Below are positions 33,082-42,166 of a stretch of DNA of 46,201 bases, in pieces. The position numbers were made by a program, and so were the translations under genes. Numbering within the stretch: the stretch's first letter is position 1; every line of letters starts with the position of its first letter. The stretch is from an uncultured delta proteobacterium (GTDB lineage Bacteria > Myxococcota_A > Polyangia > Polyangiales > Polyangiaceae). The notes under the pieces were generated by a model. The model was not told where the DNA came from. It did no database searches and saw only the letters and a program-made list of their open reading frames with translations. Where the stretch lies: positions 1 through 46,201 of the forward strand of contig CAITIQ010000335.1 in assembly GCA_903892415.1 (NCBI GenBank), written 5' to 3'.

Positions 33082-35118
33082 CTACCTCAATCGGGGCTTG
33101 AGTACCCGCCCCTCCGAGGCCGTTTTTGTTGGTTCTCCGTTCACCTTGCGACCAGGCTTTGCCTGAGCAGTCTGGGGCTGTGCGGGCTTGAGGACAGGTC
33201 GTGAGCCAACCGGGCGCGAAGCCACCGGTCGCGAGGGCCGGCTGGGTTGCGTTTCGGTTTGGGCGGTTGCGGTGGTTGGTCCCGTCGGCGCCTCAAGCGC
33301 CCCTCGCTTGATTGGCTCAAGTTTGGGACCCCCGGGCTTTGACGGCTTTGTCGTTGGCTGCGGTTGGGGCTGCGGACCCATCCCCGGAATGCCCCAATCG
33401 GTTGGAATGGGCAGTGTGGTTGGGATCCCCGGCGGAAACGCGCTTGGCAGGATCGGAACGGTGTTTGTCGTCGTGGTCGTCGGCCTCGTCGAGGGGAGGG
33501 GGCCCGGAGTGGTGGGCTTGGTCGACGGAGGTTGTGACACCGGCTGCGGCGTGGGCTGAGGCTGAAAGTTGGGCTGCGGTTGCGGTTGGGGTTGTGGTTG
33601 CGGCTCGGGCTCAGGCTCAGGCTGTGAGGTCTTCGCCGGGAGGGGGACCGTCTTGGTCTTCTCAGACTTCGACGAGGAGCCACCGTACTGTTCGTAAGCG
33701 TAGACGCCGCCGACGACGAGGGCAGTGAACGCGCTCGCGATCCCGAGAATCCCGACCAACGAGAGTCCACCCTTCTTGCGTCGAGCGGTTGGCGCGGCTC
33801 CCGGGATGGCTGTTGGGCCGTAACTCGCAACGACCGGGGCAGCGGGGGCTGGACCGCCAGCAAGTTGCGTGTTTGAGAAGTCGGCAGTGCTCGGAAGCAT
33901 CGCAGCGCCGATGTCGGTTCCGCCCGGTCGTTGCAACGAACCATTGGGCGTTCCACTCAGCTGTGACACCGGCTGGTACGCCTCGGTCGAACCGGGAAAG
34001 AACGGTTGCCCCTCCACGGTCGACTCGAAGTTTCCAGCGCCAGCTGCGGCTAGTTTTGCGCTGATAGCGGCGACGTCGTCACCACGCCAGGGCTCGGAAA
34101 CCTTGGCGGTTTCGGAGTAGTCGACAGGCGAGACCGCCACCCCACCCAACGATTCGTTGGCGGCAGCACCTGCAACGAGGACGGCCGTGCCGTGCGACTT
34201 CAACCCAGTCGGGCCTGGCGGCGGGGTTGAAGCCGAAGACCTCAGCCCGACCTCCCGCGCGAACGGGGCAATACCAGCGCGAAGCTCCTGCACGGTTGCG
34301 ATGCGATCTTTAGGATCGGCCGCCATGGCCTTGTGAACGACGGCAGCAAGTTCTGCCGGCACCGACGGCGCAAGGTCGGTCAACTTGGCCGTATTGCCGG
34401 AGATGTACGCCGCGGCGATTTGGTGCGCTTCATCCCCACCGACGGGGCGTCGTCCAGCCAGCATCTCGAAGATCATCACGCCGGCCGAAAACACATCAGC
34501 GCGTCCGTCGACGGAGTCGGCGGAGAACACCTGCTCGGGGGCCATGTATTCGGGCGTCCCCATGATCACCCCGGGCCTCGTGAGCCCCTTGTTGATCTCG
34601 CCGTCGACCTTGAGTTTGGCGATGCCAAAGTCGAGCAACTTCATGATCTGGTCACCGCGCTTGCCAGTAACCACCATCACGTTGTCGGGCTTGAGGTCTC
34701 GGTGGACGATGCCCTCTTCATGCGCGGCCTCCAAGCCGTCGAGCATCTGCATCGCGAAATCGAGAGCTTCCGCATAGGAAAGGCGCACGCCCGCGCGGTA
34801 GTTGTCTTCGTACAAGGTTTGCAGACTCCGCCCTTTGAGGAAGTCCATCACCATGAACGGCAGCCCGTTCGGGGTCTGCTCGACGTCGCTCACCCGGACC
34901 ACGTGCGGGCTCTGGATCTTTGCCGACACGCGCGCCTCTTGAAGAAAGCGCTGCACCAGTCCCTGTCGCCGGGCAAGCTCGGGATGAAGGAACTTGAGAG
35001 CAACGCTGCTCCCAAGCACTTCATGGGTCGCCTCGAAGACGCTGCCCATGCCGCCGTCTCCGAGCAGGCGCACGAGCCTGTATTTGTTGTTTATCAGCTG
35101 GCCGACTTGAGGGCGCAT
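33082..35118 (-). CDS. Membrane Ser/Thr protein kinase with Pro/Gln-rich periplasmic tail
   Basis: A 678-aa Hanks-type kinase. The kinase domain is at about 12-290: glycine loop GDGGMG 20-25, Lys42 in VALKFL, HRDLKPDN at 139-146, DFG 163-165 and APE 193-195; all catalytic residues are present and it is an RD kinase. The juxtamembrane region (300-448) is low in complexity. One TM helix at 451-475 is followed by a periplasmic tail of Pro/Gln/Glu/Thr repeats (about 33566-33631 in the window). I chose the ATG at 35116-35118 because it starts directly at the conserved RPQVGQLINNKYRLV; a GTG at 35226 would add 36 residues of no recognised kind. It leads a three-gene minus-strand run with the Pro-rich partner and SirB1-type protein. 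Confidence 0.93.
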   Translation of the reverse strand: MRPQVGQLINNKYRLVRLLGDGGMGSVFEATHEVLGSSVALKFLHPELARRQGLVQRFLQEARVSAKIQSPHVVRVSDVEQTPNGLPFMVMDFLKGRSLQTLYEDNYRAGVRLSYAEALDFAMQMLDGLEAAHEEGIVHRDLKPDNVMVVTGKRGDQIMKLLDFGIAKLKVDGEINKGLTRPGVIMGTPEYMAPEQVFSADSVDGRADVFSAGVMIFEMLAGRRPVGGDEAHQIAAAYISGNTAKLTDLAPSVPAELAAVVHKAMAADPKDRIATVQELRAGIAPFAREVGLRSSASTPPPGPTGLKSHGTAVLVAGAAANESLGGVAVSPVDYSETAKVSEPWRGDDVAAISAKLAAAGAGNFESTVEGQPFFPGSTEAYQPVSQLSGTPNGSLQRPGGTDIGAAMLPSTADFSNTQLAGGPAPAAPVVASYGPTAIPGAAPTARRKKGGLSLVGILGIASAFTALVVGGVYAYEQYGGSSSKSEKTKTVPLPAKTSQPEPEPEPQPQPQPQPQPNFQPQPTPQPVSQPPSTKPTTPGPLPSTRPTTTTTNTVPILPSAFPPGIPTTLPIPTDWGIPGMGPQPQPQPTTKPSKPGGPKLEPIKRGALEAPTGPTTATAQTETQPSRPSRPVASRPVGSRPVLKPAQPQTAQAKPGRKVNGEPTKTASEGRVLKPRLR

Positions 35119-35424
35119 GGTCTTCGAAGGAGGGGTGGAAGGTAGCACGGAAGCTTGACCGTTCTCAGCCAGCTCGACAACCGGAAGTCCAGAGGAGGGG
35201 GTGATCGCGCTTCGGTACAGTTTCACAGAGGTTTAGACGGAGACGCGACCGAAATATGGTTCCCAGTTCGACAAAATGGTGCTGCCCCAGGAAGCTCGTC
35301 AGCCGTCGAGGCGTTTCCCTCTGTTTTTGTAGGCAATTGTGGCCGGTGAAGTTTTGTTAGCGACCCTTCCTCTCCATGTCCTTGGTGTTTGCGGCCTCCT
35401 TCTGGTCGTGGGATCAACCTCCCT
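35119..35424. other. Intergenic region between divergent kinase and nadC operons
   Basis: This 306-bp gap should carry promoters for the kinase run (leftward) and the nadC-birA pair (rightward). I see no ORF with coding character, no RNA gene, and no convincing -35/-10 or -24/-12 pair. If the kinase started at 35226 the gap would shrink to about 200 bp. Confidence 0.5.
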
Positions 35425-36276
35425 ATGCTGCTGCAGCCGCTGCTCGACGAGATTATTTTAACGGCGTTGCGGGAAGATCTCGCTGGCGGAGACCTTTCGG
35501 TCGAAGCGTGTGTCGACCCGGATAGGCGGGCCCAGGCCCGCGCTCTTGCCAAGTCGCCATTGGTGGTTGCTGGTGGAGAGGTTTTTCGTCGCGTTTTTCA
35601 ACTCGTTGACGCCAGAACGGAGGTCTTCCTCGACGTGAGCGATGGTCAGAAGGCCGGCGACCGCAGGTGCATATGGCGCGCTAGCGGGTACGCTCGGAGT
35701 CTGCTGATGGCCGAACGTACGGCTCTCAACTTCGTGCAGCGGATGTCGGGAACCGCCACCCTTGCGCGGGCCTGCGTCGATGCGCTTCCAGCGGGCAGCT
35801 CCACCCGCATCACCGATACCCGTAAGACGACGCCAGGCCTGCGTGCCCTAGAGCGTTACGCGGTAAGGATCGGAGGTGCCCACAATCATCGCAACGATCT
35901 CGGTTCGGCCGTGATGATCAAGGACAACCATATCGTTGCAGCGGGCGGTATCGCACCTGCGGTCGCGAGAGCTCGAGCGTTGGCGCCTCACACGAGTCGC
36001 GTCGAGGTGGAGGTAGGCTCGCTCACCGAACTCGACGAAGCGCTTACTGCTGGGGCCGACATCATCATGCTCGACAACTTTGACGACGCCGGGGTCGCAT
36101 CTGCGGTTGCTCGCGTTGCCACTTGCTCTCCTCGTCCGATGATCGAGGCTTCGGGTGGAATCACCTTGGAACGCATTGCCGCACTCGCGCGGCTAGGCGT
36201 TGACGTCATCAGCGTCGGGGCGCTCACTCATTCTGCGAAAGCGGCGGACATCTCTCTCGAACTCGAGCTCGAGTGA
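35425..36276 (+). CDS. nadC: Nicotinate-nucleotide pyrophosphorylase (carboxylating)
   Basis: A 283-aa enzyme that converts quinolinate and PRPP to nicotinate mononucleotide in de novo NAD synthesis. The quinolinate phosphoribosyltransferase signature is complete: AERTALNFVQRMSG, TRKTTPGLRALERYAV, GGAHNHRNDLGSAVMIKDNH, VEVEVGSLTELDEAL, IIMLDNFD, EASGGI and ISVGALTHSAKA. Arg, Lys and His residues of the active site are all in place. The ATG at 35425 begins the family N-terminus; a longer in-frame start is weak. It overlaps the biotin ligase gene by 4 nt (GTGA), so the pair is coupled. nadA and nadB are not in the window. Confidence 0.95.
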   Translation: MLLQPLLDEIILTALREDLAGGDLSVEACVDPDRRAQARALAKSPLVVAGGEVFRRVFQLVDARTEVFLDVSDGQKAGDRRCIWRASGYARSLLMAERTALNFVQRMSGTATLARACVDALPAGSSTRITDTRKTTPGLRALERYAVRIGGAHNHRNDLGSAVMIKDNHIVAAGGIAPAVARARALAPHTSRVEVEVGSLTELDEALTAGADIIMLDNFDDAGVASAVARVATCSPRPMIEASGGITLERIAALARLGVDVISVGALTHSAKAADISLELELE

Positions 36277-37094
36277 CCGAGTTCGGCCTTGGCCCAGCGC
36301 TCTCTCGAGATCAGCTCATGCTGGAGCTTGCGGCTCGCTGCCCGGCTTTTGGAGGTGAAGTTCACGTCCTCGAGACCACCGGTTCGACCAACGACGACGC
36401 GAAGGCTTTGGCTGGCCGTGGCTGTCCCGAGGGCACGACGGTGCTCGCCGACTCGCAAGCCCAAGGACGCGGACGACAAGGCAGCGTTTGGCATTCACCT
36501 CCGAGACAGAACATCTATCTCTCGGTCGTTCTCAGACCATCCGTGGCACCTGCTCAAGCGGCGCCGTTTGCGCTCGTCGTCGGTGCGGTCGTGGCTGCGC
36601 AACTCAACGTCGAACTCTCGCGCACTCCGTTTCGAGCCCTTGTGAAGTGGCCGAACGACGTTGTCGTGAAGCAACCGCTCGGATGGTTGAAACTCGCTGG
36701 CGTACTCGTGGAAACACAGGTTCGGGGCGAACTTCTGGGGGCGATGATCGTAGGCGTGGGCATCAACGTCGGCGTGCGGAGCCTGCCGCGAGAACTTGAA
36801 GGCGTTGCGTCCTCGCTTGGGCTGCTCGGTGCTGAGGCAGTTTCGCGAGAGCGCTTGGCGGCGACGATAGTCACGGACTTGCTGCTCGCCTCGAAGCAGT
36901 TTGCGGCGGAAGGTTTGGGTCCGTGGCTTGCCTCGCTGAGCCGCTTGGATGTGCTGCGCGGCTCTCGCGTGAAGGTGGGTGAGGAGTGCGGCGCCGCGGA
37001 TGGAATTAGTGCGGAAGGGGCGCTTCGTTTGCGACGAGACGACGGTTCGCTCGCATGGGTGCGCTCGGGGCACGTGGAACGTCTGACCCAATGA
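36273..37094 (+). CDS. birA: Biotin-protein ligase (biotin-[acetyl-CoA-carboxylase] ligase)
   Basis: A 273-aa enzyme that activates biotin to biotinyl-AMP and attaches it to the carboxyl carrier protein of acetyl-CoA carboxylase and similar enzymes. The catalytic signature is present: TTGSTNDDAKALA, QGRGRQGSVWHSPPRQNIYLSVVL, FRALVKWPNDVVV and KLAGVLVETQ. There is no N-terminal DNA-binding helix-turn-helix, so it is the monofunctional class, not a repressor. A C-terminal beta domain (about 225-270) is retained. The GTG start at 36273 overlaps the nadC stop by 4 nt. Confidence 0.92.
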   Translation: MTEFGLGPALSRDQLMLELAARCPAFGGEVHVLETTGSTNDDAKALAGRGCPEGTTVLADSQAQGRGRQGSVWHSPPRQNIYLSVVLRPSVAPAQAAPFALVVGAVVAAQLNVELSRTPFRALVKWPNDVVVKQPLGWLKLAGVLVETQVRGELLGAMIVGVGINVGVRSLPRELEGVASSLGLLGAEAVSRERLAATIVTDLLLASKQFAAEGLGPWLASLSRLDVLRGSRVKVGEECGAADGISAEGALRLRRDDGSLAWVRSGHVERLTQ

Positions 37095-37181
37095 TGGCCG
37101 GGTCAACACCCATCGGTCGAAAGCTATGCTAAACGCGGCGAATAGCACTTTAATCGCAACTCCTGAACAGCCGGTAAACAC

Positions 37182-37832
37182 GTGAAAGAAGAAACTCTCG
37201 TCGTCCACGAGATCTACCGCAGCATCCAAGGAGAGTCGTCGTTTCAGGGCGAGCCTTGCACCTTCGTCAGGTTGACCGGGTGCAACTTGCGCTGCGCGTG
37301 GTGCGATACCCCGCAGGCGTTTTACAAAGGCACGCGCATGAAACGCCAGCAGGTGCTTGAGCAAGCTCTCGCCTTGGGTCCTGGCTTGGTTGAACTCACG
37401 GGCGGCGAGCCGTTGCTTCAACCTGGTGCCATTCCCCTGATGAGCGAACTATGTGATGCGGGTCGGAGGGTGCTCCTCGAGACCAGTGGTGAGGCCGATA
37501 TCTCCCGCGTTGACGCTCGCGTGCACCGCATCATGGATCTCAAGGCGCCGCTGTCGGGTGAGTCGCACAGAAACCGGTGGGATAATCTCCGCTACCTCAC
37601 GCAACGGGATGAAGTGAAGTTCGTCCTTGCTGGCCGCGCCGACTACGACTGGATGGTTGAGGTGATCCGCACGCGCAAGCTGGCCGAGGTGGGCTGCAAG
37701 TTGCTTGCGTCCGCCGTTTGGGGCGCGCTTGAACCGAAGGATCTGATTGCTTGGTTGCTGGCCGATGCCCTCCCGGTTCGTTTCAATCTTCAGCTGCACA
37801 AGGTTGTCTGGGGCGACAAGCCTGGTGTGTAA
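37182..37832 (+). CDS. queE: 7-carboxy-7-deazaguanine synthase (QueE), radical SAM
   Basis: A 216-aa radical-SAM enzyme of queuosine/7-deazapurine synthesis that makes CDG from 6-carboxy-tetrahydropterin. The [4Fe-4S] cluster motif is C34-x3-C38-x2-C41 (CNLRCAWC), preceded by EIYRSIQGESSFQGEPCTFVRLTG, which is diagnostic for QueE. The SAM-binding GGEP motif follows (ELTGGEPLLQ). The C-terminal FNLQLHKVVWG is typical. The start is GTG at 37182. queC, queD and queF are not in the window. It sits between birA and fabH on the same strand with gaps of 87 and 58 bp. Confidence 0.94.
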   Translation: MKEETLVVHEIYRSIQGESSFQGEPCTFVRLTGCNLRCAWCDTPQAFYKGTRMKRQQVLEQALALGPGLVELTGGEPLLQPGAIPLMSELCDAGRRVLLETSGEADISRVDARVHRIMDLKAPLSGESHRNRWDNLRYLTQRDEVKFVLAGRADYDWMVEVIRTRKLAEVGCKLLASAVWGALEPKDLIAWLLADALPVRFNLQLHKVVWGDKPGV

Positions 37833-37890
37833 CAGTGTTCACGTTTCGCCGTCTCTTCCGGCAAAGCTGCAGCTCGTGTAAGCCAGCCTG

Positions 37891-38949
37891 ATGCTGCGCG
37901 CACAAATTCTCGGACTCGGAAGCTACGTCCCCGAACGCATTGTCACCAACGACGAGTTGCGGTTCCTTGACGACAAACACGAGCGCCGCGACACGATTCA
38001 GACCGAGACGAACGACGAATGGATTCGCGCGCGTACAGGGATCGAGCAGAGGCGCTACGTTGACAATGACGGGAAGACCACCTGCAGTGATCTTGGGTTG
38101 CGTGCAGCGCAGGCCGCGCTAGCGGACGCAAACCTTACCGCCAAGGATATTGACTGCATCATCTTCGCCACGTTGTCGCCTGACATTCACTTCCCGGGCA
38201 GCGCCGTGTTTCTTCAATCCAAGCTGAAGGTCGATGGCGAGGAGGGATGTGCGGCCTACGACATCCGGCAGCAGTGCTCGGGCTTTATCTACGGCATGCA
38301 GATGGCTGACGCCTTCGTTCGGGCCGGCATCTACAAGAAGATTCTCCTGGTGGGCGCCGAGTTGCACAGCCATTCACTCGATTTTTCGACGCGCGGTCGC
38401 GACGTCATGGTTCTTTTTGGTGACGGCGCCGGCGCAGCGGTGATCGGCGCGACCGACTCGGAGGATCCTCGGTCGGGCATCCTCTACACTCATTGCCAGG
38501 CAGACGGCTCAGGGGCGATGGACCTGTACCTGAAGGTCTTCGAGATCGGCCACGTGCCCTACGTTTGGTACGACGCGAACAACCGCGACGAGAACCAAAT
38601 CAAGTACCCACAAATGAACGGGAAGAAGGTCTTTCTCAACGCCGTTCGCAACATGGTTGTCTCCACCCAGCGTGCGCTCAAAGAGACGGGCTTGACCTGG
38701 GACGACATCAACTGGTTCGTGCCTCACCAGGCAAACCTGCGAATCAACGAAGCGGTGGTTCAGTACGCTGAGATCCCAGCGAGCAAGGTGCTCAACACCA
38801 TTCAGTTGTACGGCAACACCACGGCGGCCACCGTGCCTCTGACGATTGACCACCACCGAAAAGCAGGCACTGTAAAGAAGGGCGATCTCATCCTGTCTAC
38901 CGTGTTCGGTGCAGGCTTCACGTGGGGTTCGGCGATCTTCCGCGTCTGA
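37891..38949 (+). CDS. fabH: Beta-ketoacyl-ACP synthase III (KAS III)
   Basis: A 352-aa enzyme that condenses acyl-CoA with malonyl-ACP to start fatty-acid synthesis. The Cys-His-Asn triad is intact: Cys129 in RQQCSGF, His279 in VPHQANLRI and Asn309 in LYGNTTAAT. The N-terminus (LGLGSYVPERIVTNDEL) and the C-terminal GAGFTWGSAIFRV are canonical. It is about 35 aa longer than E. coli FabH, with extra residues at about 28-42 and 215-245 that border the substrate entrance. This could reflect branched or long-chain starter use, common in myxobacteria, or a specialised KAS III. The ATG is at 37891. The stop is 1 bp from that of the convergent gene at 38951. Confidence 0.93.
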   Translation: MLRAQILGLGSYVPERIVTNDELRFLDDKHERRDTIQTETNDEWIRARTGIEQRRYVDNDGKTTCSDLGLRAAQAALADANLTAKDIDCIIFATLSPDIHFPGSAVFLQSKLKVDGEEGCAAYDIRQQCSGFIYGMQMADAFVRAGIYKKILLVGAELHSHSLDFSTRGRDVMVLFGDGAGAAVIGATDSEDPRSGILYTHCQADGSGAMDLYLKVFEIGHVPYVWYDANNRDENQIKYPQMNGKKVFLNAVRNMVVSTQRALKETGLTWDDINWFVPHQANLRINEAVVQYAEIPASKVLNTIQLYGNTTAATVPLTIDHHRKAGTVKKGDLILSTVFGAGFTWGSAIFRV

Positions 38950-38950
38950 A

Positions 38951-39535
38951 CTAGAACCGGCCGCTGAGGACCAAGCCACCAGGAAACAGCCCCGGGGTTA
39001 CGCTGAAGGTCGGCTGAGCGGCCACTCCGCGTCCCCCGGGCTTGTGCACCGCAACGACGATCACCGTCGTCAAAATGGTTGCGGCGCCAAGGCCCACTGT
39101 CGCCAGGCCCGCTATCAGGAAGCGGGTCTGTTCGGAGTCTGCACGGGCAAAACCATAGCCAGGAGCAAACCCGAGGTCTGTGTTGTCGCCTTGGGACGTA
39201 ACCCACGCGTCGAGCGACTCTTTGCGGTGCCGCGCTATTTCGGAAAGCGCAATGAAGGGAATGCCTAGCAAGACGATGCCCACGCCCGTTCCGATTGCTA
39301 AGCATTCGCCGCAGAAGCGCTCTTCCAGCGGTCTTGCGGGCCCGCCATCGACTTGTCCGAGCGCTCTCTCGTCGAACTGCGTTTCCGTTGCTGGAGCCAC
39401 GGGCTCGCTCGGATTTGCGTCGAGTGGGGCGGGGGACGAGGCATCGGCGGGCACTTGCGCGGGCTCCAACTCCGTCGCGAGGGCGCCGTTTCGAGCCAGA
39501 AGCGCTGCCGCTAAAAGCAGCGCGCGCCGCCTCAT
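38951..39535 (-). CDS. Hypothetical exported/membrane protein
   Basis: A 194-aa protein I do not recognise. It has an N-terminal signal (MRRRALLLAAALLARNGALA), an acidic Pro/Ala-rich linker to about residue 70, a Cys pair at about 75-78 (FCGEC), and two hydrophobic segments (about 80-100, GTGVGIVLLGIPFIALSEIA, and about 140-163). The last 30 residues are beta-like (FSVTPGLFPGGLVLSGRF), ending in Phe. It may be an inner-membrane protein with a periplasmic domain, or its terminal strand may be part of an outer-membrane structure. The ATG overlaps the fbp stop by 4 nt (ATGA), so it is translated with fbp, although no metabolic link is evident. Confidence 0.72.
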   Translation of the reverse strand: MRRRALLLAAALLARNGALATELEPAQVPADASSPAPLDANPSEPVAPATETQFDERALGQVDGGPARPLEERFCGECLAIGTGVGIVLLGIPFIALSEIARHRKESLDAWVTSQGDNTDLGFAPGYGFARADSEQTRFLIAGLATVGLGAATILTTVIVVAVHKPGGRGVAAQPTFSVTPGLFPGGLVLSGRF

Positions 39536-40545
39536 CTATCGCCCCGCATGAAGCTTGCGAACGTTTCTACGTCAAGCTTCGACCCCAAAACCAGCGAGGT
39601 GCGTTGGTGCAGAGAGGTCGGCTCGAGGTCAAGGATGCGCTCGGTCCCGTTGGTTGCCGCACCACCGGCCGCTTCGACAAGGAAGGCGAACGGGTTTGCC
39701 TCATACAGCAGGCGTAGCTTGCCTTTGGGACTCTTCGCGTCCACCGGATAGGCGAAGATCCCACCTTTGAGCAGCGTGCGGTGGGCATCCGCTACCAGGG
39801 TTCCAACGTACCGGCTGCCGTATGGGCGGCCGTCCCCTTCGCCCTTGATCCAACTATTCCAGCGCTTGACGGGCTCGCTCCACCGCGAGTGGTTGCCTTC
39901 GTTGATCGAGTACGTTGAGCCTTGCTCTGGAATACGAATGTTCTCGTGACTCAAGAAGAACTCGCCGACCGAAGGATCATAAGTGAAGCCATGCACTCCC
40001 TTCTCTCGTCCCGTCGAAAGCACAACCATCGTTGAAGAGCCGTAGATAACGTACCCGGCAGCCGCCAGCTCACGTCCTGGTTTCAGGAAGGTGCTCGCGC
40101 TGACGTCCTCGCCCTCTGCCCGCCGCAGCACTGCGAAGATGGTTCCGATCGAAATGTTGACGTCGATGTTGGAGGAACCGTCGAGCGGATCAAACATCAC
40201 CACGTAGCGTGCACGCTGGTCGTTCGTGATGAAGTGCACGTCTTCGAGCTCTTCGCTGGCCACTGCCGCACAATGCCCTCGTCGTGCGAGAGCGGTAATG
40301 AGCGTCTCGTTCGCGAGTTCATCCAACTTCATCACGTGCTCCCCCTGCACGTTGACTCCCCCCGTGTAGCCGAGGACGTTGGCAAGCCCAGCTCGTCGTA
40401 CTTGGCTTGTCACCAGCTTGGCTGCGAAAGCGATCTGGTTAAGCAGCGAAGTAAAGGCTCCCGTCGCTGCCGGGACGCCAAGCATGCCCTCCATGATGAA
40501 GGTCTCGAGAGTCATCCCGGTTCGGTTCGGGGGATTCAGGCTCAT
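39532..40545 (-). CDS. fbp: Class I fructose-1,6-bisphosphatase
   Basis: A 337-aa Mg-dependent enzyme that removes the 1-phosphate from fructose-1,6-bisphosphate in gluconeogenesis. The class I metal motif is complete: SEELEDVHF, VMFDPLDGSSNIDVN, then YVGTLVADAHRTLLKGGIFAYP and the C-terminal KLRLLYEANPFAFLVEAAGG. The substrate-binding NEGN motif is present (SINEGNHSRW). Length is normal. The ATG is at 40543-40545 with GGGGAGG directly before it, which is closer than ideal; a Met ten codons downstream is the alternative start. It overlaps the downstream membrane-protein gene by 4 nt and is divergent from pepA. Confidence 0.95.
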   Translation of the reverse strand: MSLNPPNRTGMTLETFIMEGMLGVPAATGAFTSLLNQIAFAAKLVTSQVRRAGLANVLGYTGGVNVQGEHVMKLDELANETLITALARRGHCAAVASEELEDVHFITNDQRARYVVMFDPLDGSSNIDVNISIGTIFAVLRRAEGEDVSASTFLKPGRELAAAGYVIYGSSTMVVLSTGREKGVHGFTYDPSVGEFFLSHENIRIPEQGSTYSINEGNHSRWSEPVKRWNSWIKGEGDGRPYGSRYVGTLVADAHRTLLKGGIFAYPVDAKSPKGKLRLLYEANPFAFLVEAAGGAATNGTERILDLEPTSLHQRTSLVLGSKLDVETFASFMRGDR

Positions 40546-40684
40546 CCTCCCCGCTTATCATGGGATACGAGGTGCGTGGAGTTCGGGAAGAAACTTCTCG
40601 CGGGATGTACTAGGCTCTGCCCGCCGTGCGCCTCCCTCCGGTATGGGTTGCACGGTTCGTTTATCGCTCATCGAGGAGTCGTTC

Positions 40685-42166
40685 ATGTCTCTGAAGCTCT
40701 CGCTGTCCACGTCGGACCCTCTCAGCGTCGCCGCGGACCTCACGATCGTCGTGGTGCCTGAAGGCTCAACCACCAAGTCCGGACCACTTGCGACTTTGTC
40801 CAAAGCGCTCGGTCCCGTGGTTGCGAAGATGCTGAAACGCGACGAGTTCACGGGGAAAAAAGACCAGTCGATCGAGTTTACGACCAACGGCTTGCTCAAG
40901 CCTGCACGGGTGCTCGTGCTCGGTGCTGGCAGTGGCACCCTGACGACCTCACACGTGCGGACGCTCGCCGCAAAGACTGCCCGTGCTGCCCAAAACAGCA
41001 AGGTTACGAGTCTCGTGTTTCAGGTACCGGAGGTTGACGGTGGAGTTCGCGCTGCGGCGGAGGGCGTCGTGCTGGGCGCCTATCGCTTCGGAAAGTACTT
41101 CACGGCCGATCGTGGGCCCAAAGCGCCGCTCGAGAAGGTCACGTTGATCCCCAGCGGCCGAGCCAACAAGCATGACCGCGTTGACATGGAGGTTGGCCAA
41201 AAGATCGGTGAAGCCATCGGTATCGCGCGGGACTTGATCAACGAGCCACCGAATGAGCTCTATCCCGAGTCTTTCGCGAAGTTCTGCCAGGAGATGTGCA
41301 AAGAGCGCGGCTTGAAGTGCACCGTGCTCGACAAAGCCGCCCTGACGAAACGCGGCTTGAAGCTGATGTTGGCGGTCGCCCAGGGCAGTGCACGTGACCC
41401 CCGGCTCATCCACATGGTCTACACGCCGACGGGAAAGCCCAAGAAGAAGCTGGTTTTCGTTGGCAAAGGGTTAACCTTCGACACGGGCGGCATTTGCATC
41501 AAGCCCGCGCCGGGCATGGAGGACATGAAAGGGGACATGGGCGGTGGGGCGAACGTAGCGGCGCTCATGGCAGCTCTCGCCGTGATCAAGCCTCCGGTGG
41601 AGGTTCATGGTCTGATCGGCGCGGTTGAGAATATGCCAGACGGCAACGCCTACCGACCCGGTGACATCTTTGGGTCTCTTGATGGAAAATTCGTCGAAAT
41701 CATCAACACAGACGCAGAAGGTCGGCTCGTCTTGGCTGATGTGCTCGCTTATGGGCGTGAACTCAAGCCTGACCTGATGGTGGACAACGCAACCCTAACT
41801 GGCGCTTGTATGGTGGCGCTTGGCAACCTAACGAGCGGTTACTATGCGTCTTCAGACGAGCTTGCCGAGTCCGTGAAGCGCGCCGCAGCCGCAGCGGGTG
41901 AATCGATGTGGCACATGCCGCTGTTGGACGAGTTGCGCGAGGGGCTCAAGAGCGACTGGGCAGATCTCAAACACACGGCTGATCGTTGGGGCGGTTCAAT
42001 CACGGCGGCGCTCTTTCTTCGCGAGTTCGTAGGTCAAACGCCTTGGGTTCACGTGGACATTGCCGGCCCATCCTCTGCTCATCGGGCGTATGGCATTCAC
42101 CCGAAGGGTGGAACTGGCCATGGCGTCCTTACCTTCCTCAAGCTCATTGAGGCCTACTCGGGATGA
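40685..42166 (+). CDS. pepA: Leucyl (cytosol) aminopeptidase
   Basis: A 493-aa zinc-dependent M17 aminopeptidase that releases N-terminal residues from peptides. The signature NTDAEGRLVLAD is exact and provides metal ligands Asp and Glu; the other site is VGKGLTFDTGG with the catalytic Lys and metal Asp. MKGDMGGGANVAA and ENMPDGNAYRPGD also match the family. The N-terminal domain (about 1-170) is the variable hexamerisation/DNA-binding module. The ATG at 40685 is supported by GAGGAG about 7 nt upstream; a longer in-frame extension would run into the divergent fbp gene. It leads a six-gene plus-strand run and overlaps ttcA by 4 nt (ATGA). Confidence 0.95.
   Translation: MSLKLSLSTSDPLSVAADLTIVVVPEGSTTKSGPLATLSKALGPVVAKMLKRDEFTGKKDQSIEFTTNGLLKPARVLVLGAGSGTLTTSHVRTLAAKTARAAQNSKVTSLVFQVPEVDGGVRAAAEGVVLGAYRFGKYFTADRGPKAPLEKVTLIPSGRANKHDRVDMEVGQKIGEAIGIARDLINEPPNELYPESFAKFCQEMCKERGLKCTVLDKAALTKRGLKLMLAVAQGSARDPRLIHMVYTPTGKPKKKLVFVGKGLTFDTGGICIKPAPGMEDMKGDMGGGANVAALMAALAVIKPPVEVHGLIGAVENMPDGNAYRPGDIFGSLDGKFVEIINTDAEGRLVLADVLAYGRELKPDLMVDNATLTGACMVALGNLTSGYYASSDELAESVKRAAAAAGESMWHMPLLDELREGLKSDWADLKHTADRWGGSITAALFLREFVGQTPWVHVDIAGPSSAHRAYGIHPKGGTGHGVLTFLKLIEAYSG

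Noticed and set aside
38940..39000. Terminator search between convergent fabH and the hypothetical gene
   Set aside because: Only 1 bp separates the stops and no hairpin with a U-tract is seen on either strand.
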